Shown here: positions 1 to 7,751 of the stretch, in pieces
Position numbering within the stretch: position 1 is the first letter of the stretch
Layout of the letters: the number at the start of each line of letters is the position of its first letter
Assembly (NCBI GenBank): GCA_009886815.1
Contig: QXYP01000152.1
Coordinates: 2,882-12,028 of the forward strand
From: Halieaceae bacterium
Lineage (GTDB): Bacteria > Pseudomonadota > Gammaproteobacteria > Pseudomonadales > Halieaceae
Reading direction: 5' to 3'
DNA: 9,147 bases
Translations under genes and position numbers: made by a program
Notes under the pieces: generated by a model
Database searches by the model: none
Told to the model about the DNA's origin: nothing
Seen by the model: only the letters and a program-made list of their open reading frames with translations

Positions 1-636
1 GACCTTATTCAAGAAGGCAACATTGGCCTAATGAAGGCGGTCGACAAGTTTGAGTACCGCCGCGGCTACAAATTTTCTACCTATGCAACCTGGTGGATTA
101 GACAGGCCATTACCCGATCCATTGCCGATCAGGCACGCACCATCCGTATTCCTGTGCACATGATCGAAACCATTAATAAGCTCAATCGTATTTCACGCCA
201 AATGCTGCAAGAAATGGGCCGCGAGCCCACCCCAGAAGAATTGGGCGAGCGCATGGAAATGCCCGAGGACAAAGTCCGAAAGGTGCTGAAGATCGCTAAA
301 GAACCCATTTCTATGGAAACACCGATTGGCGACGATGAAGATTCACATTTGGGTGATTTCATTGAAGATGTGACCATATCTAGCCCGGTCGATTCGGCAA
401 CCGAAGAAGGGCTGACCGAGGCGACTCAAGATGTGCTCGCAGGTCTTACCGCACGGGAAGCCAAGGTACTGCGTATGCGCTTTGGTATTGGCATGAACAC
501 CGATCACACCTTGGAAGAGGTCGGTAAACAGTTTGACGTAACCCGCGAGCGCATTCGTCAGATTGAAGCCAAGGCTCTTCGTAAGCTGCGCCACCCCACA
601 CGCTCAGATTACCTGCGCAGCTTCCTCGACGAGTAA
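1..636 (+). CDS. rpoD: RNA polymerase primary sigma factor RpoD (sigma-70), 3' part
   Basis: The primary sigma factor directs core RNA polymerase to housekeeping promoters. The reading frame is open from base 1, so the gene is cut by the window edge and only the last 211 residues are present. Visible parts are the end of region 2 ([14 protein letters not shown], the -10 melting and recognition helix), region 3 with the run around [14 protein letters not shown], and region 4 with the -35 helix-turn-helix ([20 protein letters not shown]), ending LRSFLDE. From memory this is nearly identical to Escherichia coli RpoD, including the [13 protein letters not shown] stretch. It is not RpoS or RpoH, which lack this combination. 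A strong terminator follows, so transcription should not run into the downstream operon. Confidence 0.97.
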   Translation, partial: DLIQEGNIGLMKAVDKFEYRRGYKFSTYATWWIRQAITRSIADQARTIRIPVHMIETINKLNRISRQMLQEMGREPTPEELGERMEMPEDKVRKVLKIAKEPISMETPIGDDEDSHLGDFIEDVTISSPVDSATEEGLTEATQDVLAGLTAREAKVLRMRFGIGMNTDHTLEEVGKQFDVTRERIRQIEAKALRKLRHPTRSDYLRSFLDE

Positions 637-670
637 TCTGCACCACGCGCGTCAGCATGAAAAAGCGTTA

Positions 671-699
671 GAGCGGGCCTCAATAGCCCGCTTTTTTTT
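671..699 (+). terminator. Rho-independent terminator of rpoD
   Basis: A 7-bp GC-rich stem pairs AGCGGGC (672-678) with GCCCGCT (686-692) around a 7-base loop. It runs directly into eight T residues (692-699). It lies 35 bases after the rpoD stop codon, in the orientation expected for rpoD. Confidence 0.93.
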
Positions 700-843
700 G
701 CGCCAACTAAAAGGCGCACAATGTAATTTCAATCGAGGCCTGTAAACCCACAAACAGCTAGCTATCCAAAGCCAATTAGCGTTCCTTGGGGGCTTTCAAT
801 GCAATTAATGGCTTACAAGCATTCGGCGATTAAGGGCAGAGCA

Positions 844-870
844 GGCACTAAAATACCCGCCATAGTGCCT
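844..870. promoter_or_regulatory. Inverted repeat upstream of the receptor operon, candidate operator
   Basis: AGGCACTA-type arms (843-850) and TAGTGCCT (863-870) form a perfect 8-bp dyad with a 12-base spacer. AGTGCC appears again at 885-890, on top of the candidate -35 element. The spacing of about two helical turns suits a dimeric regulator and there is no T-run, so a terminator is unlikely. The role is inferred from position only. Confidence 0.35.
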
Positions 871-881
871 ATTCAGTTTGG

Positions 882-910
882 TTGAGTGCCAGGCAATTAC
901 CCCTTATGTT
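882..910 (+). promoter_or_regulatory. Candidate sigma-70 promoter of the receptor operon
   Basis: TTGAGT at 882-887 and TATGTT at 905-910 are separated by 17 bases; each matches its consensus hexamer at 4 of 6 positions. Transcription would start about 35-40 bases before the ATG. The match is weak, which could mean a regulated promoter or a chance match. Confidence 0.3.
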
Positions 911-954
911 GTCATTAAAAGATAATAACAGAACGTGAACCGAGGAATGGAACT

Positions 955-3357
955 ATGCAAAGAGCAACCTCAACCATTTTAGCCACCGCTAGCCTGGCGT
1001 TATCTGTCGCCACGCAGGCGCAATCTGGCGAAGGACTGCTTGAAGAAATTCTTGTCACCGCCCAAAAGCGACAGCAGCAGGCGATTGATGTGCCCATTGC
1101 CATTGGCACCTTTTCCCAGCGAGATATTATTAATACCGGGGCACTGAATTTGCAGGACATTGACGCCTATATTGTAGGCTTTGATGCTGGGGGTGAAAGC
1201 TTCACCCAGCAGGGCTATCGCATTCGCGGCATTTCTAGTCCTAACATCTCAACCGGAGGCGACCCCTCGGTGGCCACCTTTTACGACGACGCCTACCTCC
1301 CCCGCGCAGCGACAACCGTCGCTTTCGCCGATATCGACCGTGTGGAAGTACTGCGCGGCCCACAAGGCACGCTCTTTGGACGCAATGCTGCCGCAGGCGT
1401 TGTTAACATGATCCCCAATGCACCCAGCGATACTCTAGAAGGCTTTGCTCGTATTCGCGCTGGCAATTACAACCTCATGCGCCTAGAAGGCATGATCAAT
1501 ATTCCAGTGAGCGAAACGTTTTCGCTAAGAGCCAATGCGTTGGCCAATCAACGCGACGGTATATCGGAAAACGTCGAACCCGCCGAGTTTGATGCCGCTG
1601 AAAAAGGCAACTGGGCCGGCCGCATCGCGATGCGCTGGGTGCCCTCTGAGGCAACAACCTTGCAGCTGGCTGTCGATGTCGATCACTTTGATCAATCGCC
1701 CAGTATGGCGCTGGGGGTCAGTCCTTTCTCGCTCAACACCAACCCCTTTAGTGGACGGTATGCCAACGACGTGATTGATGGCGAAGAAACCCGCGACATG
1801 TGGGGCATTACGGGCAAGTGGTTTCAAGACCTTAATGAGCAGTGGTCAATGACCGCCATTGCCAATTATCGCGACTTTGAGACCTCAAATCGACAAGACG
1901 AGGACGGCACCGCTGACCCCACACGCTACTTTGATACCAACAATATTGAAGATTCCGACATCACTTACACCGAAGTGCGTTTTAACTACAACACCGATCG
2001 CATTAACGCCGTTATGGGTGCCACCTACAGCCTAGAAAACACCTACCAACGCACCGAGGCCAATGCCCTCGCAGATTCGATTGCAAGGCTAGTTACTCAA
2101 GATTTCAACGCGGGCTTTGGCTTCGACATGGACCATATCTGGAACCCCGATGATTACGCGGTTGCCTTGAGCGCCGTGGGCATACCCGTAACGGCAACAG
2201 AAATTCAGGAATCGGGGGATTTTTGGTACGAGTTTATCTCTGGCGCTCTGGGGGAGCCCATGCTGTTTGGCCCTTCCTTCGAGGGCGAAGTATGGGGCGA
2301 GTACATTATTAACGAAGGGGAGTTTGAGAACTACGGCATCTATGCCGATGTCGAATACGCAATCAGTGACCGGCTCTCTCTAACAGCTGGCTTGCGCTAC
2401 AGCGAAGATAACAAAGAGTTTAGCTGGCTGATTCCAGCCACTACCTTTGCCGCGTTGCGGCCCGGAGTCAGTAATCAAATATTTACCGATGCCTCGGGAG
2501 ACTATGCCGCCGCCGCAACTACACCGACCATCGCCAAGGATAGCTGGAGTAAGACCACCGGACGCTTGGTCGCTACCTACCGCTTAAGCGAACAACTCAT
2601 TGCCTACGGTTCGGTTTCTACGGGTTACAAGGCGGGGGGCTTTGACTCTCTCGCCATTAAAACATCACTGGAACCACTGCAGCCTGAAAACTCTGAGCAG
2701 TACGAAATAGGTCTTAAAGGCGACTTGTTTGACGGCCGACTGCAAGTGCAGCTAGCGGTATTCGATTTAACCGTTGATGGTCGCCAACGCTCAGTAGAAA
2801 CCCGTCCGCCCGGGCAAGAAAATGCCATTCCTACCGTCATTAATGTTGACTCTGGCGTGCAGGGTGTCGAGCTCAACGTGAGTTGGTTAATAACCGAAGA
2901 CTTGCTGTTTACTGCGCTGAGCACCTACCGAGAAGAAGAAAACCAATCAGAAGAGTTTTACGATGCCAAAGGCGAGCTCACCCAGTTTGACAGCAGTTCC
3001 GATACCGCGGGTAACTACACGCTAACCCTGGATTGGCGGCCCAAACTGGCGGCAGGCAACTTATTGGTGCGCGGTGAGTACATTTATGCCGAAAACACAC
3101 GCGATGCAGACGACGCCAACTACAACCCCGATTTTGAATCGATTAGTGGATACACCGACGATAGACGTTTAGTGAACGGCCGCATTGCCTGGAGCCACCC
3201 AGAGGATCACTGGGAGCTCGCTTTGTGGGGCCGTAACCTGACCGATGAAGACCGGATTAGCGGTATCAGCCAGACAACCGTTGCCGTATTTGGCACACCG
3301 ATAATGCGTATTTTAGACCCGCGAACCTATGGCGTCGAAGCCATTTATCGTTTTTAA
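955..3357 (+). CDS. TonB-dependent outer-membrane receptor
   Basis: This 800-residue protein is a gated beta-barrel that imports a ligand across the outer membrane using energy from TonB-ExbBD. Residues 1-22 form a Sec signal peptide with a likely cut after TQA. A TonB box follows (EILVTAQ, about 31-37), then the plug domain (about 43-155) with the family motif RGPQGTLFGRNAAAGVVNM at 134-152. The rest is a 22-strand-type barrel ending in the terminal aromatic motif AIYRF. The length is normal. A long acidic, aromatic stretch at about 370-455 probably forms an extracellular loop. The start is supported by GAGGA eight bases upstream. The N-terminal form (EEILVTAQKR) is common in receptors of marine and sphingomonad-type bacteria, a group with very varied ligands. 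The ligand is unknown; linkage to three haem proteins suggests it enters a periplasmic redox step. It is the first gene of the operon, 69 bases before the next. Confidence 0.93.
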   Translation: MQRATSTILATASLALSVATQAQSGEGLLEEILVTAQKRQQQAIDVPIAIGTFSQRDIINTGALNLQDIDAYIVGFDAGGESFTQQGYRIRGISSPNISTGGDPSVATFYDDAYLPRAATTVAFADIDRVEVLRGPQGTLFGRNAAAGVVNMIPNAPSDTLEGFARIRAGNYNLMRLEGMINIPVSETFSLRANALANQRDGISENVEPAEFDAAEKGNWAGRIAMRWVPSEATTLQLAVDVDHFDQSPSMALGVSPFSLNTNPFSGRYANDVIDGEETRDMWGITGKWFQDLNEQWSMTAIANYRDFETSNRQDEDGTADPTRYFDTNNIEDSDITYTEVRFNYNTDRINAVMGATYSLENTYQRTEANALADSIARLVTQDFNAGFGFDMDHIWNPDDYAVALSAVGIPVTATEIQESGDFWYEFISGALGEPMLFGPSFEGEVWGEYIINEGEFENYGIYADVEYAISDRLSLTAGLRYSEDNKEFSWLIPATTFAALRPGVSNQIFTDASGDYAAAATTPTIAKDSWSKTTGRLVATYRLSEQLIAYGSVSTGYKAGGFDSLAIKTSLEPLQPENSEQYEIGLKGDLFDGRLQVQLAVFDLTVDGRQRSVETRPPGQENAIPTVINVDSGVQGVELNVSWLITEDLLFTALSTYREEENQSEEFYDAKGELTQFDSSSDTAGNYTLTLDWRPKLAAGNLLVRGEYIYAENTRDADDANYNPDFESISGYTDDRRLVNGRIAWSHPEDHWELALWGRNLTDEDRISGISQTTVAVFGTPIMRILDPRTYGVEAIYRF

Positions 3358-3426
3358 AAGGCGCTGCCCTTTACGCCAGAGTGCCTTAAACTGTAGGTGT
3401 AGCTAAGGACCCCGGGGGGAGGCCCT

Positions 3427-4110
3427 ATGAAAATTAAAACAACTTGCCGAACAGTTCTGACCGTTATTTTGCTCGCCTTATGGGGCTGTGGTGAAACCCA
3501 GAGCCCGGCCTCGACGGCTGCGGCATCTCAAGCGCTCATTAACCCGCAGCATGCCGGTGCGAGCGAATACGCAGCTCAATGTCTCTCTTGTCACGGCGCC
3601 CAGGGAATCGGGGAAGCATCGCTTCAGGCCCCTGCCTTAACCTCGCTTGACCCTATTTACGTAGCCCGCCAACTGCGTCACTTTCGCGACGGCATACGCG
3701 GTGCACACCCCGACGACACCCACGGTGCCATGATGGCGGCCAGCAGTGCGGCGCTCAGTGACAACAGCATTTCGGATCTGGCGGCCTATATCGACGCGCT
3801 GCCCAATGTTTTGCCCCCCGCGACCATTAAAGGCGATTTAGCCCAGGGTGAGGATTATCACCAGAATTTATGCTCGGCCTGCCACGGCTCCAACGCCTTG
3901 GGCAATGTGGCCCTCGAGGCACCTGCCCTAGCAGGGCTCAATGACTGGTATGTGCTGTCACAGTATGAAAAGTTTCGAGGTGGCCTGCGCGGCTCCCATC
4001 CGGAAGATCGCTGGGGTGTTCAAATGGTGCGCTTAGCGCCCTCAATCACCGACTCCGATGTTTTGGAATCTATCGCCGCCTACCTTGCCACACTGCCACC
4101 AGAAGCCTAA
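3427..4110 (+). CDS. Dihaem c-type cytochrome, c4-like lipoprotein
   Basis: This 227-residue exported electron carrier has a short signal sequence ending in LWGC, so Cys21 is a probable lipidation site; Trp at -2 is unusual for a lipobox. Two homologous class I cytochrome domains follow. Haem sites are CLSCH at 52-56 and CSACH at 149-153. Likely distal Met ligands are Met102 or Met103 and Met200. Each half also carries a matching block after the haem site, FRDGIRGAHPDD at 86-97 and FRGGLRGSHPED at 183-194, showing internal duplication. This layout matches cytochrome c4 and related two-domain carriers of about 200 residues. The start is supported by GGGGGAGG just upstream (about 3415-3422). 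Its stop overlaps the next ATG by one base, so it is probably the electron partner of the downstream dihaem enzyme. No terminator separates it from the receptor gene. Confidence 0.9.
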   Translation: MKIKTTCRTVLTVILLALWGCGETQSPASTAAASQALINPQHAGASEYAAQCLSCHGAQGIGEASLQAPALTSLDPIYVARQLRHFRDGIRGAHPDDTHGAMMAASSAALSDNSISDLAAYIDALPNVLPPATIKGDLAQGEDYHQNLCSACHGSNALGNVALEAPALAGLNDWYVLSQYEKFRGGLRGSHPEDRWGVQMVRLAPSITDSDVLESIAAYLATLPPEA

Positions 4111-5372
4111 TGCGCATTCTGCTTTTCTTATGGCTGACTCTGACGGCGGCAAGCTCTGCAACGGCCTTGGAGCCCTTTGAGCTATCGACCTTTTGCCCGC
4201 CCGCCTTGCGACTTGATGAAACCGGACACTGCAAACTCCACAGCCAGTATTTGGCGTATGACTCGCTCTATGGCAAAGGCGTTGGCGGGCCCAAAACCGG
4301 CTTGCCCCCGGTAAGAGACGGCTTCACACCGCAACAAATTGATCTCGGCCGCTACCTGTTTTTCGATCCTTTACTGTCCCAAAACGGTGAGGTGGCTTGC
4401 TCGACCTGCCATGACCCTGCACTGGGTCTCAGCGATGGCAAACGCCTCAGTATAGGCGTGCAAGGCACAGAAATTGCACGGTCAGCACCGTCACTTTGGA
4501 ACGTCGCCTTTCTTCAAAAGCTGCTATGGGACGGCAGTAAAAAGTCCTTGGAAGCACAGCTCCAAGGCCCACTTTATGCCGATAATGAAATGGGCAACGA
4601 CCCAGTAACATTATTGGCCACACTACAGTCCAATGCCGCATATGCAGCCATGTTCAAGGCCGCCTTCGAAGAAGACAGCCTGACCCTTGATCAGGTCTAC
4701 ACCGCGCTAGTCGCTTTTGAAAGCTCCCTTATCTCCCTTAACAGCCGTTATGATCTTTATGCCCACGGCGTGCACGATGCCCTCAACCCCCAGGAGAAAC
4801 AGGGACTCAATGTGTTTCGTTCATTTGTAGCGCGTTGCGCGGAATGCCACACCCCACCCTTGTTTAGCAATCAGCAAATTGCCGTACTGGGCGTACCCGA
4901 ACGCAACGGCCGTCCCCTAGATCCCGGGGCGGGAGCTTCTTCAGGCGACACCAGCCAACGGGGCGGTTTTAAAGTGCCCAGTTTACGCAACGTGGCACTG
5001 ACCGCTCCGTATATGCATGCGGGTAACTTTGATTCACTGCGAGAAGCCGCTGCGTTTTATACCGGAGGACGCGGCCACGCGGTTCCCGAGGGGGAGGACC
5101 TAAGACTGCACTGGCACATTTGGAATCCCGAGCTCACCGACGACGAACTTGATCGTCTGGTCGACTTTTTACACACCCTCACTGACCAGGCGTTTTTGCC
5201 CGAAATACCCAATCAATTGCCCTCGGGGCTGCCCCCAGGGCGCGCCGCAAGACTTGCTCCGGAGGGTAAGACTGCGTTACACCGTCATTCTAATAACAAT
5301 ACTCAATCAGCAGCTCAAACAGCGGCACCACTTGCTGCTCAACTAAGAGCTCAACCAAAGGCACTGCCATGA
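4110..5372 (+). CDS. Dihaem cytochrome c peroxidase/MauG-family protein
   Basis: This exported 420-residue enzyme belongs to the bacterial dihaem peroxidase/MauG superfamily, which reduces peroxide or uses it to oxidise a protein or small substrate. A signal peptide (1-19, cut near ATA-LEP) leads to two haem sites, CSTCH at 97-101 and CAECH at 243-247. Family blocks include APSLWNVAF (126-134), LLWDG (138-142), NEMG (159-162), and KVPSLRNVALTAPYMHAG (288-305) followed by a SLREAAAFY block. Aligned by eye, Tyr317 sits where classical peroxidases have the Met ligand of the second haem, which points to a MauG-like rather than a classical peroxidase ligand set. The last 55 residues are Ala/Gln/Pro-rich low-complexity sequence beyond the usual domain end. 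The ATG overlaps the upstream stop (TAATG), and its own stop overlaps the next ATG (ATGA), which suggests translational coupling. The true substrate is unknown. Confidence 0.88.
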   Translation: MRILLFLWLTLTAASSATALEPFELSTFCPPALRLDETGHCKLHSQYLAYDSLYGKGVGGPKTGLPPVRDGFTPQQIDLGRYLFFDPLLSQNGEVACSTCHDPALGLSDGKRLSIGVQGTEIARSAPSLWNVAFLQKLLWDGSKKSLEAQLQGPLYADNEMGNDPVTLLATLQSNAAYAAMFKAAFEEDSLTLDQVYTALVAFESSLISLNSRYDLYAHGVHDALNPQEKQGLNVFRSFVARCAECHTPPLFSNQQIAVLGVPERNGRPLDPGAGASSGDTSQRGGFKVPSLRNVALTAPYMHAGNFDSLREAAAFYTGGRGHAVPEGEDLRLHWHIWNPELTDDELDRLVDFLHTLTDQAFLPEIPNQLPSGLPPGRAARLAPEGKTALHRHSNNNTQSAAQTAAPLAAQLRAQPKALP

Positions 5373-6850
5373 CAATCTCACAGCCCACTTTTTTACTCTC
5401 GCCCCTTTCCCATTTCGGCTTTAAAACGCTAGCGATTCTCTTGGCATGCGCTATGAGTAACAGCTACGCGGCCGTCCACGATGTTCGAGAGGGCGACTCG
5501 ATTCAGGCCGCTGTTGAAGCGGCGGCCCCCGGAGACATTATTCAGGTGCACCCCGGGCTCTATCGAGAAACGGTTTACGTCGATAAAGACGACATCACGC
5601 TGCGTGGCGTGGTGGAAGACGGCGAATGGCCCAACCTTGAAGGCGATAAGCAACTCAACGATGCCATTTTGTATTCAGGCAACGGCTTTACCGTGGAGTG
5701 GTTCAAAATAACGAACTACAAAGGCAATGCCATTATGGGGCAAGCGGGGAATAACTTTTCCATCCGCAATAACTGGGTAGTGGATACCGGCGTATACGGC
5801 ATTTTTCCCGAGTTTGGTGAAAACGGACTTATCGAAAATAACGTGCTCAGCGGCATTGAAGACGCCGCCATTTACGTGGGCATGAGTGACTATATCGACG
5901 TGCGCAACAACCGGGTTTTCGACAACGTTGCCGGCATTGAAATTGAAAATAGCCGTCATGCACTGGTTGAGGGGAACATTGCCCACAACAATACTGGCGG
6001 TATTTTGGTGTTCATAACACCGGGGCTGCCGATCAAAACATCTTTTGATGCCATTGTTCGGCGTAACACGATCATCAATAACAACACGCCCAATTTTGCG
6101 ATACCGGGTTCTTTAGTGGCGGGCATACCCTCTGGCACCGGCATGCTAATTTTGGCCGGCGATGACGTGATTGTCGAAGACAACATTATTACGGGCAACA
6201 ACACCGCGGGCATTATTGTTACCAGCCAAGACTTTGCAACCGACGTGGCCGGTGATCCCGACTCTGACCCCAATCCCGACCGCGTCCAAATTCGGGATAA
6301 CGTAATGTTTGATAATGGCAATGACCCTGCCACCGAAGTGAAGGCCTTAATGCTCACGCAATTTTCTACCACGGGGCCCGACATACTGGCTTACAAAGGC
6401 GCGGCCCATGCCGATAGGGAAAGCTGTATTAGCCGGAAGTCGGCCTACCGCACCTTTGGCCTTGGCGATTGGGGCGACTGCAACAGCCCAACCGTTCGCG
6501 CCGCTGACGCCGTAGACTCAGCACCCGCCTTGGCGGGCACCACAAGGGCCGTAAATACCAAAATGCTGGCTGAACCCGCAGCACCCCGAGTCATTACCGT
6601 CGATGCCGATGGCGCCAAGCTGGTGTACCAAGGTATTTGCGCCGGCTGCCACACCTACAACGTGCGCATGATTGGCCCGCCCGTTATGGCGATAAAAGCG
6701 CAGTATGGCGAAGACGCCAGTGCCATCGCCCAATACATTGCGGCACCCGAGAAGAAGCGACCCGACTTTCCCACCATGCCACCGCAAAACCACCTGTCGG
6801 AGGATATGCGGCTAGAAGTAGCGAAGTACATGCTGACCCTCAATAAGTGA
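5369..6850 (+). CDS. Exported right-handed beta-helix protein with C-terminal cytochrome c domain
   Basis: This 493-residue protein joins two folds. A signal peptide (1-34, likely cut near SYA) is followed by a beta-helix domain (about 36-345). It opens with the typical first turn SIQAAVEAAAPGDIIQVHPG (44-63) and DDITLRG. Stacked turns then show Asn-ladder motifs at about residues 134, 157, 180, 203, 233, 271 and 310 (NNW, NNV, NNRVF, GNIAHNN, NTIINNN, DNIITGNN, DNVMFDN). This fold is common in pectate lyases, alginate epimerases and NosD-like periplasmic proteins; I see no residue set that fixes one activity. A linker holds Cys353 and Cys371, a possible disulfide. The end (about 408-493) is a monohaem class I cytochrome c with CAGCH at 424-428 and a likely Met470 ligand in FPTMPP. 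It is the last gene of the operon, with its ATG overlapping the previous stop by four bases. It may be an oxidoreductase, or a substrate of the MauG-like enzyme. Confidence 0.87.
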   Translation: MTISQPTFLLSPLSHFGFKTLAILLACAMSNSYAAVHDVREGDSIQAAVEAAAPGDIIQVHPGLYRETVYVDKDDITLRGVVEDGEWPNLEGDKQLNDAILYSGNGFTVEWFKITNYKGNAIMGQAGNNFSIRNNWVVDTGVYGIFPEFGENGLIENNVLSGIEDAAIYVGMSDYIDVRNNRVFDNVAGIEIENSRHALVEGNIAHNNTGGILVFITPGLPIKTSFDAIVRRNTIINNNTPNFAIPGSLVAGIPSGTGMLILAGDDVIVEDNIITGNNTAGIIVTSQDFATDVAGDPDSDPNPDRVQIRDNVMFDNGNDPATEVKALMLTQFSTTGPDILAYKGAAHADRESCISRKSAYRTFGLGDWGDCNSPTVRAADAVDSAPALAGTTRAVNTKMLAEPAAPRVITVDADGAKLVYQGICAGCHTYNVRMIGPPVMAIKAQYGEDASAIAQYIAAPEKKRPDFPTMPPQNHLSEDMRLEVAKYMLTLNK

Positions 6851-6931
6851 AGCGCCGGATTTAGGCGCACCCTGCCCTAGTCACTGCAGTCTGCCCCTAA
6901 AGGCCTGTTATTGGCTCCGGGACAGCGAAGT

Positions 6932-7713
6932 TTAAAAATCTGCGGAGAGCGGCAGGGTTACCGTCGCCTTTAACCCCAGCTCAGTACTTATCAAGTTCAC
7001 AGTGCCGCCCATTGATGCAGCCAGGCTGGCACACACCGTCAACCCCAGACCCGCATGGCTGCCATCTTGGGCGGTCGTAACAAAGGGTAAAAAGGCGCGG
7101 TCGGCGATATCGGACGCCAAACCACCTGCCGCATCTTCAATGGTGATCACAAACGTTCCATCCTCCACCGTCTCCACGACCTTCACCCAGCGCGGCGGTA
7201 AGTGCTCCTCTTCGAGTAGCGGGTTGCGCTGCGGGGCGTCCCCATAGGCTCGATCGCGTTGTCCAAGAGGTGAATCACCAACTCCTGAATGGCACTGGGA
7301 GCCGCCTGCACGGTACTGCTAGTGTTGGCTGGTTGGTGAATAGGCTCAACATCTGTCCCGGTGAAGCGCTTGGCCATGAGCTCGAGAGCGGTGGTTAATG
7401 CCTCGCTAGGATTTAAGTTGGTGGGGGTATCGGTAGCGGCGGGTGAAAACGCCTTCATGCCGCCGACGAGTCGTGCGGCTCGGGCAATTTGGGTATCTAT
7501 GCGCTCAAGTTTAGTCAGCGCCGACTCGGCATTGAGGGTTCCTTTTTCAATGGCGCGTCGCAGGTTGAATGCCGCCATGCGAATGACATTTAACGGCTGA
7601 TTAATCTCATGTGCTGCGCTGGAGGCCAGTTTGCCCACTGAGGCCAAGCGCGCACTGCGCTGCAAGCGGCGGGCAAGCTCATCCGGTGTTGGAAGGTCAT
7701 TGTCTGAAGACAA
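6932..7713 (-). pseudogene. Sensor-less histidine kinase, interrupted by a one-base deletion
   Basis: Two minus-strand frames together make one kinase. The first part holds a HisKA domain with the H box SSAAHEINQPLNVIRM (phospho-acceptor His35) and the start of the N box, QELVIHLLDNAIE. The frame then shifts at about 7248/7249 and runs to a false stop near 7183. Adding one base (GAGCC to GAGGCC) restores DNAIEAYGDAPQ and continues without a stop into G1 (DAAGGL), an F box (FLPFVTT) and G2 (GLGLTVC), ending at 6932. Repaired length is 260 residues. I place the start at TTG 7711-7713 because GAGGAG lies seven bases upstream; upstream in-frame ATG and TTG codons have no such site. There is no transmembrane or PAS domain, so the protein would be cytosolic and take signals from a partner. 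No response regulator gene is adjacent. It may be a real pseudogene or an assembly error. Confidence 0.82.
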
Positions 7714-7751
7714 AGTAGCACTCCTCGTATGAAATTTATGGCCTTTTGCGC

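Larger units (their letters stand above)
637..954. other. Intergenic region between rpoD and the TonB receptor operon
   Basis: This 318-base stretch has no convincing gene; the only open frames are short and overlap the rpoD end out of frame. It holds the rpoD terminator (671-699), a small 5-bp hairpin just after it (GCGCC at 700-704 with GGCGC at 713-717), the dyad at 844-870, a weak promoter candidate at 882-910, and the ribosome-binding site GAGGA at 942-946 before the receptor ATG at 955. I found no tRNA or recognisable riboswitch by eye. Confidence 0.6.

Noticed and set aside
3360..3390. Terminator or regulatory site between the receptor and cytochrome genes, including another AGTGCC
   Set aside because: Only a 4-bp stem without a T-run is present, and one six-base match to the upstream AGTGCC repeats is expected by chance.
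4110..5372. RoxA-type rubber oxygenase or other large dihaem dioxygenase
   Set aside because: The protein is 420 residues, well short of the roughly 680-residue RoxA type, and its motifs fit the ordinary peroxidase/MauG branch.
5675..6384. Long minus-strand open frames opposite the beta-helix gene
   Set aside because: They lie opposite a well-supported gene with clear motifs, show no recognisable domain and have no ribosome-binding site; they are shadows of the coding strand.
6852..6868. GCGCC/GGCGC hairpin after the beta-helix gene as an operon terminator
   Set aside because: The stem is only 5 bp and no T-run follows, so I cannot support it as an intrinsic terminator.
6932..7186. Separate small ATPase protein starting at GTG 7186
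   Set aside because: It begins inside the HATPase fold without its N box, and one added base joins it to the upstream HisKA part, so it is a fragment of one gene.
7002..7247. Plus-strand open frame opposite the kinase ATPase domain
   Set aside because: The minus strand carries the HATPase motifs, and the plus-strand product is compositionally odd with no motif.
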